Source of the DNA: Gp6-AA40 sp050742535
GTDB lineage: Bacteria > Acidobacteriota > Vicinamibacteria > Vicinamibacterales > UBA2999
Reading direction: 5' to 3'
Length of the DNA stretch: 6,159 nucleotides
Assembly: GCA_050742535.1 (NCBI GenBank)
Contig: JBOGIQ010000355.1
Span: 1 to 6,159, forward strand
The notes beneath the pieces are model-generated. The model was not told the DNA's origin, searched no databases, and saw nothing but the letters and a program-made list of their open reading frames with translations. Both the position numbers and the translations under genes were made by a program. This document shows positions 1-5,607 of the stretch, piece after piece; within the stretch, counting starts at the first letter, position 1; every line of letters begins with the position of its first letter.

Positions 1-630
1 GCCAACGCCGTGATCGGCGTGTGGTCCACGGCGTCGAGGCCGTCGGTCACGGTTCGGAACGGCGGGCAGGAAAACGCCAACGGCCGGTACGTGCAGGTCT
101 CGCGCCTCGGGCAGCCGCTGGTCAACGAAGTCGTGATTCCGCGGCGGCTGAAGGACGCGTTCAATTCGATCGAACCCACGCAGGACGCGGTGGCGCTTCC
201 GGTGGTGCTGGATCCGGAAGTGCCGAAGCTGCTGAAAGCGCTGTTCAACGTGAACTCGCCGGCGGCGCCGCGCAACGATCTGGTCACGATTTTTCTCACG
301 GGCATTCCCGGTCTGAACCAGCCGCCCAACGTGACGCCGGCTGAAATGCTCCGTCTCAACGTCGCGATACCGCCGGCGGCTGTGCCGAACCGTCTTGGTG
401 TCATCGGCGGCGACATCGCCGGGTTCCCGAACGGACGGCGTGTTGGCGACGACGTCACCGATATCGCGATCCGCGCGATGGCCGGCGCGACGCCGCTGAC
501 GCCGGGTTTCAACGTGGCGCCGAACAACACGCTCGGCGACGGCTGCTGCGTCACCCCGTTCGGCGGCAACGACGTGCCGTACCTGGCGTCGTTCCCGTAC
601 CTCGGCCTGCCGCAATCGGGCAATCCGTAG
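1..630 (+). CDS. DUF4331 domain-containing protein, C-terminal part (5' end outside window)
   Basis: The reading frame is open from base 1 to the TAG at 628-630, giving the last 209 residues; the N-terminus lies upstream. I recognise the DUF4331 family from the segment VSRLGQPLVNEVVIP (visible residues 33-47), the later GRRVGDDVTDIAIRAMAG block and the terminal FPYLGLPQSGNP, all typical of the C-terminal half of this family. The domain is of unknown function. Full-length members are usually several hundred residues and commonly exported, so the missing part probably carries a signal peptide and the first half of the domain. The gene heads a same-strand operon: its stop codon is embedded in the Shine-Dalgarno of the next gene, which starts 10 bp downstream. 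No enzymatic motif is visible, so I give no reaction. The family call is firm; the role is unknown. Confidence 0.88.
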   Translation, partial: ANAVIGVWSTASRPSVTVRNGGQENANGRYVQVSRLGQPLVNEVVIPRRLKDAFNSIEPTQDAVALPVVLDPEVPKLLKALFNVNSPAAPRNDLVTIFLTGIPGLNQPPNVTPAEMLRLNVAIPPAAVPNRLGVIGGDIAGFPNGRRVGDDVTDIAIRAMAGATPLTPGFNVAPNNTLGDGCCVTPFGGNDVPYLASFPYLGLPQSGNP

Positions 631-634
631 GAGG
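629..634 (+). promoter_or_regulatory. Shine-Dalgarno AGGAGG overlapping upstream stop
   Basis: A perfect AGGAGG lies 6 nt before the ATG at 641 and overlaps the TAG stop (628-630) of the DUF4331 gene. It fixes the start of the beta-barrel gene and suggests that ribosomes finishing the first gene re-initiate on the second. Confidence 0.8.
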
Positions 635-640
635 CATGCC

Positions 641-1195
641 ATGGTGAGTCGAAAACTTCACTCCGCAGTGCTCGCGTTCCTGATCCTCCTGCGTCCGTCC
701 GTGGCGTCCGCCGAACTGTTCGTCCAGCCCTTCATGGCGCTGAACGGCGGAGAGACGACCCGGGAAAGCACTGGGTTCGGGGTCAGCGGCGGATGGATGG
801 GCCGCTGGTTTGGCGGTGAAGGGGAAATCGGCTGGTCGCCGTCGTTCTTCGACGACGACGGTGGCTTCCGCGTGAAACACAGCGGCACGTCGTTTCTGGC
901 GACGGGCCTCTTCGGAACACAGCTCGGCCACGCGCGTCCGTACGGCGCCGTCGGCCTCGGCGTGCTGCGATCGCGGATCGAAGAAGTCGGCGCGCTCGCG
1001 ACGTTGAACGACAGCCGCGCTGCCGTGCACGCCGGAGGCGGCGTGATGTGGGATCGCGGCAGTGCGGCGCTGCGGGTCGACGCCAGGTACATCCGCGCGC
1101 TCGACGATCAGGAACCGGAAGGGAATGTCTTCCCGGAGTCGTTCGGCAACCTGGGCTTTTGGCGCATCGGCGGCGGGGTCGCCTTCCGATGGTAG
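641..1195 (+). CDS. Exported small outer-membrane beta-barrel protein (hypothetical)
   Basis: The product has 184 residues, with the ATG set by the AGGAGG six bases upstream. The N-terminus is a classic Sec signal peptide: basic VSRK, a hydrophobic core at about residues 8-17, and a probable signal peptidase I site after VASA (residue 24). The mature part (about 160 residues) is rich in Gly and in alternating aromatic/polar stretches such as GFGVSGGWMGRWFGGEGEIGW and RPYGAVGLGVL. It ends in VAFRW, an alternating pattern with a C-terminal aromatic residue of the kind read by the BAM machinery as a beta-signal. This fits an 8-stranded barrel of the OmpW/OmpA-like size class, but no specific family is recognisable. 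There are no cysteines. It sits between DUF4331 and a TPR protein, and its last 7 bases overlap the TPR start, so the three are probably translated as a coupled unit. An outer-membrane location is inference. Confidence 0.75.
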   Translation: MVSRKLHSAVLAFLILLRPSVASAELFVQPFMALNGGETTRESTGFGVSGGWMGRWFGGEGEIGWSPSFFDDDGGFRVKHSGTSFLATGLFGTQLGHARPYGAVGLGVLRSRIEEVGALATLNDSRAAVHAGGGVMWDRGSAALRVDARYIRALDDQEPEGNVFPESFGNLGFWRIGGGVAFRW

Positions 1196-2433
1196 GCGGC
1201 AGAACCGTCAGCATCGCCGTGGTGACGCTCGTCATCATGGGCGGCGTTCTGGTCTGGACTCACTTGAGTGACACGCCGGCCCAAGGACCGTACGGAACGA
1301 ACACGCACAGCGGCGCCGCATCCACAACGCGGGCTGCGCTCGACGACACGATCGAGCGGATGCGCCGGCGCGTGACCGCCGACCCGGGCGACGGTGAGGC
1401 GGCGGTGCTTCTGGCGGACGCCTTGATGCGGGCTGCGCGCGTGCAGAGCGACGCCGAGCTGCCGCTCGAAGCGGAGCGGGTGCTGAGGACGACGCTGCAG
1501 CACGGGCGCGATTACGCCGCGCGCCGCATGCTGGCTGCGGTTTACCTGGCGCAGCACCGCTTTGCCGACGCGCTGGACGTTGCGAAGGAGGCGCAGGCCG
1601 AGCGGCCACAGGACGGCTGGAACTACGCAACGGCCGGCGACGCGCTGCTCGAGCTCGGACGCTACGACGAGGCGTTCGACATGTTCGATCAGGCCATTGC
1701 CCGCCGGCCGGACGCGGGCGTATATGCGCGGGTCGCTTACGCGAAGGAATTGCAGGGCGATCTCGGCGGCGCCCTGGCCGTGATGAAGATGGCCGCCGAG
1801 GCCACCGCCCCGCAGGACGTCGAGGCGACGGCCTGGGTTCGCACGCAGCTCGGGCTGCTGCACCTGCAGCGCCGGGAACTGGACGAGGCTCGCCGCGAGT
1901 TCGCGCACGCGGAGTTTCTCTTCCCCGGACACCCATACCCGCTCACCGGGCAGGTTCGGCTCGCTGTCGAACGTGGGGATTACGACCGGGCGCTGCAGAT
2001 CCTCGAGCGGCTGCCTGAGACGCCGGAGTCGGTGGCGATGCGCGGAGATCTACTGGCGGCCTTGGGACAATCGTCGCGTGCGGAAACGATGTACGTGCAG
2101 TCCGAACGTCTGGAGCGTGCCGGTTGGAAGAGCGAACAGCCGCAGCCAGGGGCGCTCGCCCGGTTCCTGGCGGCCCGCGATCGAGACGTCGCCGAAGCCG
2201 TGCGGCTGGCCGAGCGCGCGGCAGCCGAACGTCAGGACGTGCATACGATGGACGCGCTCGCGTGGGCGTACTTCAAGGCGGGACGCACGGCCGATGCGTC
2301 GTTGGCCATCGGTCGCGCGCTGCGAACGGGGACGCTCGACGCGCACATCCGCTGCCACGCTGCCGTGATCGCCGAGGCGCGCCGCACGGGAGCGAAGGGC
2401 ACCTGTTCGCCGTTGACGGCGAGGCCTGCGTAG
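1189..2433 (+). CDS. Membrane-anchored tetratricopeptide repeat protein
   Basis: The product has 414 residues from ATG 1189. An in-frame opening runs further upstream but lies entirely inside the beta-barrel gene and gives an Arg-rich non-protein-like sequence. ATG 1189 instead yields a sensible N-terminus: a short polar start, then a hydrophobic segment (SIAVVTLVIMGGVLVW, residues 8-23) acting as an uncleaved anchor or signal peptide. The rest is helical TPR, with repeats at about 108-140, 143-175 (ATAGDALLELGRYDEAFDMF is near-consensus), 176-208, 214-247, 248-280, 281-313 and 353-385. TPR arrays are protein-protein scaffolds, so this is likely the adaptor of the operon, facing the periplasm or cytoplasm beside its membrane anchor. 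No good Shine-Dalgarno precedes it; the ATGGTAG overlap with the preceding stop implies translational coupling. The C-terminus ends soon after the last repeat with a non-TPR tail (GTCSPLTARPA), and the stop lies about 10 bp from a large inverted-repeat element. Confidence 0.85.
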   Translation: MVGGRTVSIAVVTLVIMGGVLVWTHLSDTPAQGPYGTNTHSGAASTTRAALDDTIERMRRRVTADPGDGEAAVLLADALMRAARVQSDAELPLEAERVLRTTLQHGRDYAARRMLAAVYLAQHRFADALDVAKEAQAERPQDGWNYATAGDALLELGRYDEAFDMFDQAIARRPDAGVYARVAYAKELQGDLGGALAVMKMAAEATAPQDVEATAWVRTQLGLLHLQRRELDEARREFAHAEFLFPGHPYPLTGQVRLAVERGDYDRALQILERLPETPESVAMRGDLLAALGQSSRAETMYVQSERLERAGWKSEQPQPGALARFLAARDRDVAEAVRLAERAAAERQDVHTMDALAWAYFKAGRTADASLAIGRALRTGTLDAHIRCHAAVIAEARRTGAKGTCSPLTARPA

Positions 2434-2503
2434 CGAGAGGTTACGGAGGAAACGGTCTCACAGGAGGAACGGAGGAACGAAGACGAACGAAGTTTCTTTA
2501 ACC

Positions 2504-2527
2504 ACGAAGATCACAAAGATCACGAAG
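2504..2527 (+). repeat. 9-bp tandem ACGAAG units, left arm
   Basis: ACGAAG occurs at 2504 and 2522 with a one-base variant ACAAAG at 2513, an exact 9-bp spacing. Two further ACGAAG copies lie at 2477 and 2487 outside that register. The opposite arm has CTTCGT at 2688, 2697 and 2706 (again 9-bp spacing) and at 2714. The units are the pairing surface of the outer stem. Confidence 0.8.
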
Positions 2528-2546
2528 CAATGCGGCCCGTTCGATT

Positions 2547-2563
2547 GGCCGCCGCAGGCGGCC
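2547..2563. repeat. Perfect 7-bp hairpin (arm 1)
   Basis: GGCCGCC, a 3-base GCA loop, then GGCGGCC. It begins exactly where the left outer arm stops pairing and forms the first branch of the cloverleaf-like element. Confidence 0.75.
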
Positions 2564-2569
2564 TGCCGC

Positions 2570-2639
2570 GATGTAAGTGCCCACAAATGCAAGCCACCGT
2601 GATGCTCGATAGTGGCTTGCATTTGCGGGCTCTTACATC
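2570..2639. repeat. 28-bp stem hairpin with 14-nt loop (arm 2)
   Basis: Bases 2570-2597 pair with 2612-2639 at 26 of 28 positions, leaving a 14-base loop at 2598-2611. The two mismatches are T2578/T2631 and A2583/C2626. In a minus-strand transcript the second would become a G-U wobble, whereas in a plus-strand transcript it stays A-C. This is by far the most stable sub-structure of the element and the least GC-rich part. Confidence 0.85.
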
Positions 2640-2645
2640 ACGGCT

Positions 2646-2668
2646 GACGGCGCGCGTCGCGCGCCGTC
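2646..2668. repeat. Perfect 11-bp GC-only-core palindrome (arm 3)
   Basis: GACGGCGCGCG, a central T, then CGCGCGCCGTC: 11 bases on each side of one unpaired base, realistically a 10-bp stem with a 3-base loop. It ends where the right outer arm (CCAATCGAACGG) starts, mirroring arm 1 on the other side. Confidence 0.8.
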
Positions 2669-2766
2669 CAATCGAACGGCCGCAGCTCTTCGTGGCCTTC
2701 GTCGCCTTCGTTTCTTCGTTGCTCCTGTGAGACCGTTTCTCCGTCTCCTCCGTGCGCTCTGGAACG

Positions 2767-4173
2767 CTATGCCAGCGCGGGCTTTCTGATGAGCCGCCCG
2801 ATCAGCACGCCGAGAACCAGGCCGGCGACCGCACCCGCGACGAACAGGTTGAACAGTTCCTGCACCGAAGCGGCCGACGCCCTCATCAGATAGGCGGCAC
2901 CCAGACCGATCACCAGGCCCGTCATCCCGAAGGGCACGCGGCGGTCGTGCGGCGCCTCGGCGCCCTCTTCAATCCGGCTCAACCCGATCCAGATGACCAC
3001 GCCGACGAGCGGCGCGAGCGCGATCAGCCAGAACGCAGCTTCCCACCGCTGCTGATCGAAGAACCGGCCGATGATCGGCGAGGCCCCGGCGTTGGCGAGC
3101 GACCAGGCCCCCGAGGCGATGCCCGACATCAAGGCGGCCTGCTCGCGCGGGAACGCGTACGCGCCGACTTTCATGGCCAGCATCTGGAAGCCGCCGCCGA
3201 TGAAGCACGCCCACGACATCAACGCAATCGCCGCGGGCACCGACGCAAGCGACGGGGTGACGCCGAAGACGATCGCGGCGATCGTCAGCAGCACGAACAT
3301 CCCCACCGGGCGCTTGTTGTTGGCCGCGAACCTGTCGGCCGCCCACCCGCCGGCAAAGTAGCCGATGCCCCACGCCGCCGGGGGGATCCAGAAGATCGAC
3401 GCGAGATCGGCCTGTGCGACGCCGAGGCCGCGCGTCAGGTAGATCGGCATCAGGTTGAGAATCGGGCCGGGCGCGAGCGCCGGCAGGGCATAGCTGAACA
3501 CCAGCGCCCACGTGCGCACCTCGAACACGTTCGGCCATTCCATGCGGGACGACCGGCGCTCGCTAACCGGAAGGTACGGCGGACGCGCGATGAAGGCCCA
3601 GAGCACGAGCCAGCCCACGCCGAGTACGCCGGTCACGATGAAGGCCGCCCTCCATCCGTATGCGTCCGCGATCGGCACCATCAGCAGGGGCGTCACGATG
3701 GCGCCGATGGTGCCGCCGCTCCAGGAGGTCGCGATCCCGCGCCCGCGCAGGTTCGCTGGCAGCGACTCGACCGCCGTGCGGACGCCCCCGGGGAACGTCG
3801 CCCCCTCGCCGAGGCCGAGCAGAGCGCGCGCAATCGAGAATCCGACGATGCCGCCCATGAGCGCATGCGATGCGCTGGCAGCGGTCCAGATGCCGACCGC
3901 CAGCAGCATCGCCTTGCGCAGTCCCATGTAGTCGATGAGCGACCCCCAGAGCGGGTTGCCGAAGGTGTAGACGAGGAAGAAGAAGAAGACGATGTTGCCG
4001 AGATCCTGCGCCGTCATGCCCGTATCGTCGAGGATCGGGGTCCCGAGCACGCCGAGCACGCCGCGATCGACGAACGAGAGCAACGAGCACAGGGCCATGC
4101 CGATGCAGGGCACCCACATACGCCACCCGGGCGCGACGGCATGCGTCGACGAGACAGCCTGTGTTGTGGACAT
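2767..4173 (-). CDS. Major facilitator superfamily transporter, anion:cation symporter (ACS)-like
   Basis: The product has 468 residues, an inner-membrane secondary carrier. Twelve core helices are readable, with the first at about 20-38 and the last core helix at about 377-398. Family marks include DR in helix 1 (residues 36-37) and the loop 2-3 signature GSLIDYMGLRK (77-87, with the conserved G, D, G, R). ALLGLGEGATFPGG (118-130) in helix 4 is the region typical of hexuronate/sugar-acid and phthalate-type ACS members. A hydrophilic central loop (about 198-220) separates the two halves. After the usual end (about residue 400) there are two further hydrophobic stretches, 413-430 and 440-460, so 14 helices is possible. 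The substrate cannot be read; an organic anion symported with H+ or Na+ is the family expectation. The ATG at 4173 has no clear Shine-Dalgarno (CGCCCTCC precedes it). The gene is transcribed away from the secreted-protein genes and converges on the inverted-repeat element. Confidence 0.88.
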   Translation of the reverse strand: MSTTQAVSSTHAVAPGWRMWVPCIGMALCSLLSFVDRGVLGVLGTPILDDTGMTAQDLGNIVFFFFLVYTFGNPLWGSLIDYMGLRKAMLLAVGIWTAASASHALMGGIVGFSIARALLGLGEGATFPGGVRTAVESLPANLRGRGIATSWSGGTIGAIVTPLLMVPIADAYGWRAAFIVTGVLGVGWLVLWAFIARPPYLPVSERRSSRMEWPNVFEVRTWALVFSYALPALAPGPILNLMPIYLTRGLGVAQADLASIFWIPPAAWGIGYFAGGWAADRFAANNKRPVGMFVLLTIAAIVFGVTPSLASVPAAIALMSWACFIGGGFQMLAMKVGAYAFPREQAALMSGIASGAWSLANAGASPIIGRFFDQQRWEAAFWLIALAPLVGVVIWIGLSRIEEGAEAPHDRRVPFGMTGLVIGLGAAYLMRASAASVQELFNLFVAGAVAGLVLGVLIGRLIRKPALA

Positions 4174-4213
4174 GGAGGGCGAATGCTATCGAAGAACGGC
4201 GGGAACCGGAAGC

Positions 4214-4240
4214 CCCTGATCCCTGATCCCTGATCCCTGG
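4214..4240. repeat. 7-bp tandem repeat, about 3.9 copies
   Basis: CCCTGAT occurs three times head to tail (4214, 4221, 4228), followed by a near-complete CCCTGG at 4235-4240. It lies 40 bp upstream of the transporter start, probably within its 5' leader or promoter region. It could vary in copy number by slippage. It is too short and spacer-free to be a CRISPR. Confidence 0.8.
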
Positions 4241-4241
4241 T

Positions 4242-4445
4242 CTAATATCGCCGTCGGCGCGAATCGGCCTCCGTGTGGTCGATGCCGACCGTCACCTCGA
4301 GGGTCTGCTCGCGGGAGCCGCTGGACGGCACGTCGACGTCGATGACACGGGTGCGATCATCGTCGGCGCGGTCGCTGTCGCGGATGCCGCCCAGCACGCG
4401 TTCGATGATGTCGACGTCATGCTTTCTGCGATCCAGGCCGCCCAT
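4242..4445 (-). CDS. Doubtful small hypothetical ORF in the divergent intergenic region
   Basis: A 67-codon ORF lies upstream of and co-directional with the transporter. Its codons follow a purine-first, G/C-third pattern like the neighbouring genes. The Ser/Pro/Arg-rich opposite-strand frame bears the same phase relation to it as one of the antisense shadows has to the transporter gene; both points favour real (or formerly real) coding. Against it: no Shine-Dalgarno precedes the ATG, the sequence is charged and Asp/Arg-rich with an RRRRY end and no recognisable domain, and the plus-strand frame 4275-4457 (60 residues) is also coding-like, with many Val/Asp/Ala. It may be the remnant of a larger gene or just high-GC noise around GTCGAC-type palindromic codon runs. 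No function is proposed. Confidence 0.22.
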   Translation of the reverse strand: MGGLDRRKHDVDIIERVLGGIRDSDRADDDRTRVIDVDVPSSGSREQTLEVTVGIDHTEADSRRRRY

Positions 4446-4532
4446 ACGGTCTACTAGTGCACATGCGATGCCGCCTGCGCGCCTGAGGCGTCAAGGCGAC
4501 AACCCGCCTGCGCCCCAGGTGCTTCGGCGGGC

Positions 4533-4538
4533 AAGGAG
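4533..4538 (+). promoter_or_regulatory. Shine-Dalgarno AAGGAG, two adjacent ATG starts
   Basis: AAGGAG lies 4 nt before the ATG at 4543 and 7 nt before the immediately following ATG at 4546. The spacing favours 4546, but the products differ by one Met, so the choice hardly matters. Confidence 0.7.
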
Positions 4539-4542
4539 AGGA

Positions 4543-5547
4543 ATGATGCGGGCTCTGCTGATCGTTGCTGTAATCGCCGTTGCAAGCGGAACGGTCGGGT
4601 CGGGACAGTCGAAAGATGGTCGCTGCGAACGCGATTGCCTCATCGGTATCGCGGAACAGTACCTGGACGCGCTCGCGGCGAAGGACTCGAAGCGCCTGCC
4701 GCTCGCCGGCAGTCCCAGGTATACGGAGAACGGCCAGCGCCTGCGCCTCACCGACGGGCTCTGGAACTCGATCTCGGCCCGCGGCTCCTACAAGCTTCAT
4801 GTCGCCGATCAGGTCGACGGCCAGATCGTCACGTTTTCGACGATGCGTGAGAACAACGTGCCGATCATTCTGGCGGTGCGGTTGAAAGTGCAGAAGGAGC
4901 GGATCACCGAGATCGAAACGATCGTGGCGCGCAGCGAGAACGGCGCGAAGGCGCTCGAGGCGATGGGGAAGCCGCGTGACGCGTTCGATCGCCTCACGCC
5001 GACCAACGAGCGGATGACGCGGCCGGATCTGATTCGCACCGCCAACATGTATTTCACCGGCATGCAGCTGAACGACGGCAAGGGGAAGTATCCGTTCGCC
5101 GACGACTGCAACCGCATCGAAAACGGCAATCAGGCGACCAACGCACCCGGCAAACCGGGCGCGCCGCGGCCGGATCCGAAGACCGCGACCGGCTATTCAG
5201 CGATGTGGTCGTGCCGCGAGCAGTTCGAGTCCGGCCTGCTGCATTTCGTCAGCCGCATCCGCGATCGCCGCTATGTCGCCGTCGACCACGAGCGCGGCCT
5301 GGTCGTCGCGTTCGTGTTTTTCGACCATGACGCCGGGGCGTCGCGGACGTTCAAAACGCCATCCGGACGCGACGTCACAGCCGGCCCCGCGCAGCTCTGG
5401 ACATGGATGATTGCCGAGCTGTTCAAGGTCGAAAGGAACGAGCTCCACGAGATCGAAGCGATTCTCGAGCGGGTGCCGTACGGGATGGGGTCCGGCTGGA
5501 GCAGCTGGGAAGATTCCATGTCCGACAAGATTCAATGGCCCAGGTAG
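4543..5547 (+). CDS. Secreted two-domain NTF2-like / DUF8021-like protein
   Basis: The product has 334 residues. An open frame extends upstream to about 4273, but it is Ser/Arg/Pro-rich noise; the start is set by AAGGAG and the signal peptide (MRALLIVAVIAVASG, probable cleavage near residues 18-22), so the mature protein is periplasmic or extracellular. The N-terminal domain (about 28-155) has the NTF2/SnoaL-like pattern of CERDCLIGIAEQYLDALAAKD, then RYTENGQRLRLTDGLW and a beta-rich end with ERITEIETIVAR. The second half (about 157-315) repeats the theme: RPDLIRTANMYFTGMQ, then FADDCNRIENGNQATN, RIRDRRYVAVDHERGLVVAFVFF and NELHEIEAILERVPYGMGSGW. This second part resembles DUF8021. Cysteines at 28, 32, 189 and 224 could form disulfides. 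No catalytic residues can be assigned; NTF2-like folds often bind small hydrophobic ligands or act as hydrolases/isomerases. A secreted metallo-hydrolase gene follows 60 bp downstream on the same strand. Confidence 0.78.
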   Translation: MMRALLIVAVIAVASGTVGSGQSKDGRCERDCLIGIAEQYLDALAAKDSKRLPLAGSPRYTENGQRLRLTDGLWNSISARGSYKLHVADQVDGQIVTFSTMRENNVPIILAVRLKVQKERITEIETIVARSENGAKALEAMGKPRDAFDRLTPTNERMTRPDLIRTANMYFTGMQLNDGKGKYPFADDCNRIENGNQATNAPGKPGAPRPDPKTATGYSAMWSCREQFESGLLHFVSRIRDRRYVAVDHERGLVVAFVFFDHDAGASRTFKTPSGRDVTAGPAQLWTWMIAELFKVERNELHEIEAILERVPYGMGSGWSSWEDSMSDKIQWPR

Positions 5548-5596
5548 GTGGGTAAAGGGAAACCCATTGCCCGGCGTAATGCAGGCATGAGATTGC

Positions 5597-5603
5597 GGAG
5601 GAG
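5597..5603 (+). promoter_or_regulatory. Shine-Dalgarno GGAGGAG
   Basis: GGAGG at 5597-5601 lies 6 nt before the ATG at 5608 and decides the start of the metallo-hydrolase gene. It is the strongest ribosome-binding site in the window together with that at 629. Confidence 0.8.
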
Positions 5604-5607
5604 ACAG

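Larger units (their letters stand above)
2443..2753. repeat. Large cloverleaf-like inverted-repeat element filling a convergent intergenic gap
   Basis: This accounts for nearly the whole 333-bp gap between the TPR stop and the transporter stop. The outer arms pair imperfectly: GAAACGGTCTCACAGGAG at 2449-2466 is the exact reverse complement of 2722-2739, and 2532-2548 matches the reverse complement of 2668-2683 with one extra C (inner part CCGTTCGATTGG perfect). Between these anchors both arms carry 9-bp-periodic ACGAAG units in opposite orientation, with the left arm longer by an AT-rich insert near 2493-2502. Inside the outer stem sit three separate hairpins (2547-2563, 2570-2639, 2646-2668), so a single strand could fold as a four-way, cloverleaf-like junction. 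There is no transposase and no obvious target-site duplication. ACGAAG-type arms resemble dispersed intergenic repeats that I recall from several high-GC phyla, but I could not search for copies. A bidirectional terminator role is likely by position. Confidence 0.85.
4174..4542. other. Divergent intergenic region between transporter and secreted-protein genes
   Basis: This 369-bp region must contain the promoters for the minus-strand transporter and the plus-strand NTF2-like gene. I see the 7-bp tandem repeat (4214-4240), a TAATAT hexamer at 4243-4248 with no matching -35 box, the doubtful ORF, and a 6-bp GC stem (CCCGCC 4503-4508 with GGCGGG 4526-4531) just ahead of the Shine-Dalgarno at 4533. 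No convincing sigma-70 promoter or operator is recognisable. Confidence 0.5.

Noticed and set aside
1048..1188. Earlier start for the TPR gene
   Set aside because: The in-frame upstream extension lies wholly within the beta-barrel gene and is Arg/Gly-rich noise. ATG 1189 gives a proper membrane anchor and a stop-start overlap.
1108..1932. Minus-strand ORF of 274 codons opposite the barrel and TPR genes
   Set aside because: It covers parts of two overlapping plus-strand genes with clear signal peptide and TPR patterns; its own product is Arg-rich without features.
2530..2730. 66-codon plus-strand ORF inside the inverted repeat
   Set aside because: Its hydrophobic-looking end comes from translating the periodic CTTCGT arm. 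It has no ribosome-binding site, and the sequence is explained by the palindrome.
2443..2753. tRNA or tmRNA because of the cloverleaf shape
   Set aside because: Arm lengths (28-bp central stem, very long outer stem) and the absence of T-loop (TTCGA in the right place), anticodon-loop and CCA features exclude a tRNA.
2434..2766. CRISPR array
   Set aside because: The repeats are 6-9 bp, contiguous and in inverted orientation, with no unique spacers and no cas genes.
2752..4233. 493-codon plus-strand ORF opposite the transporter
   Set aside because: It is antisense and codon-aligned to the MFS gene, very rich in Arg/His/Glu/Asp/Pro, has no fold-like hydrophobic pattern or ribosome-binding site, and runs through the transporter start region. 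It is a high-GC shadow.
5533..5569. Rho-independent terminator between the NTF2-like and MBL genes
   Set aside because: Only short stems (TGGGT/ACCCA at 5549-5566, or CAATGG/CCATTG at 5533-5569) exist, with no T-tract after them; too weak to call.
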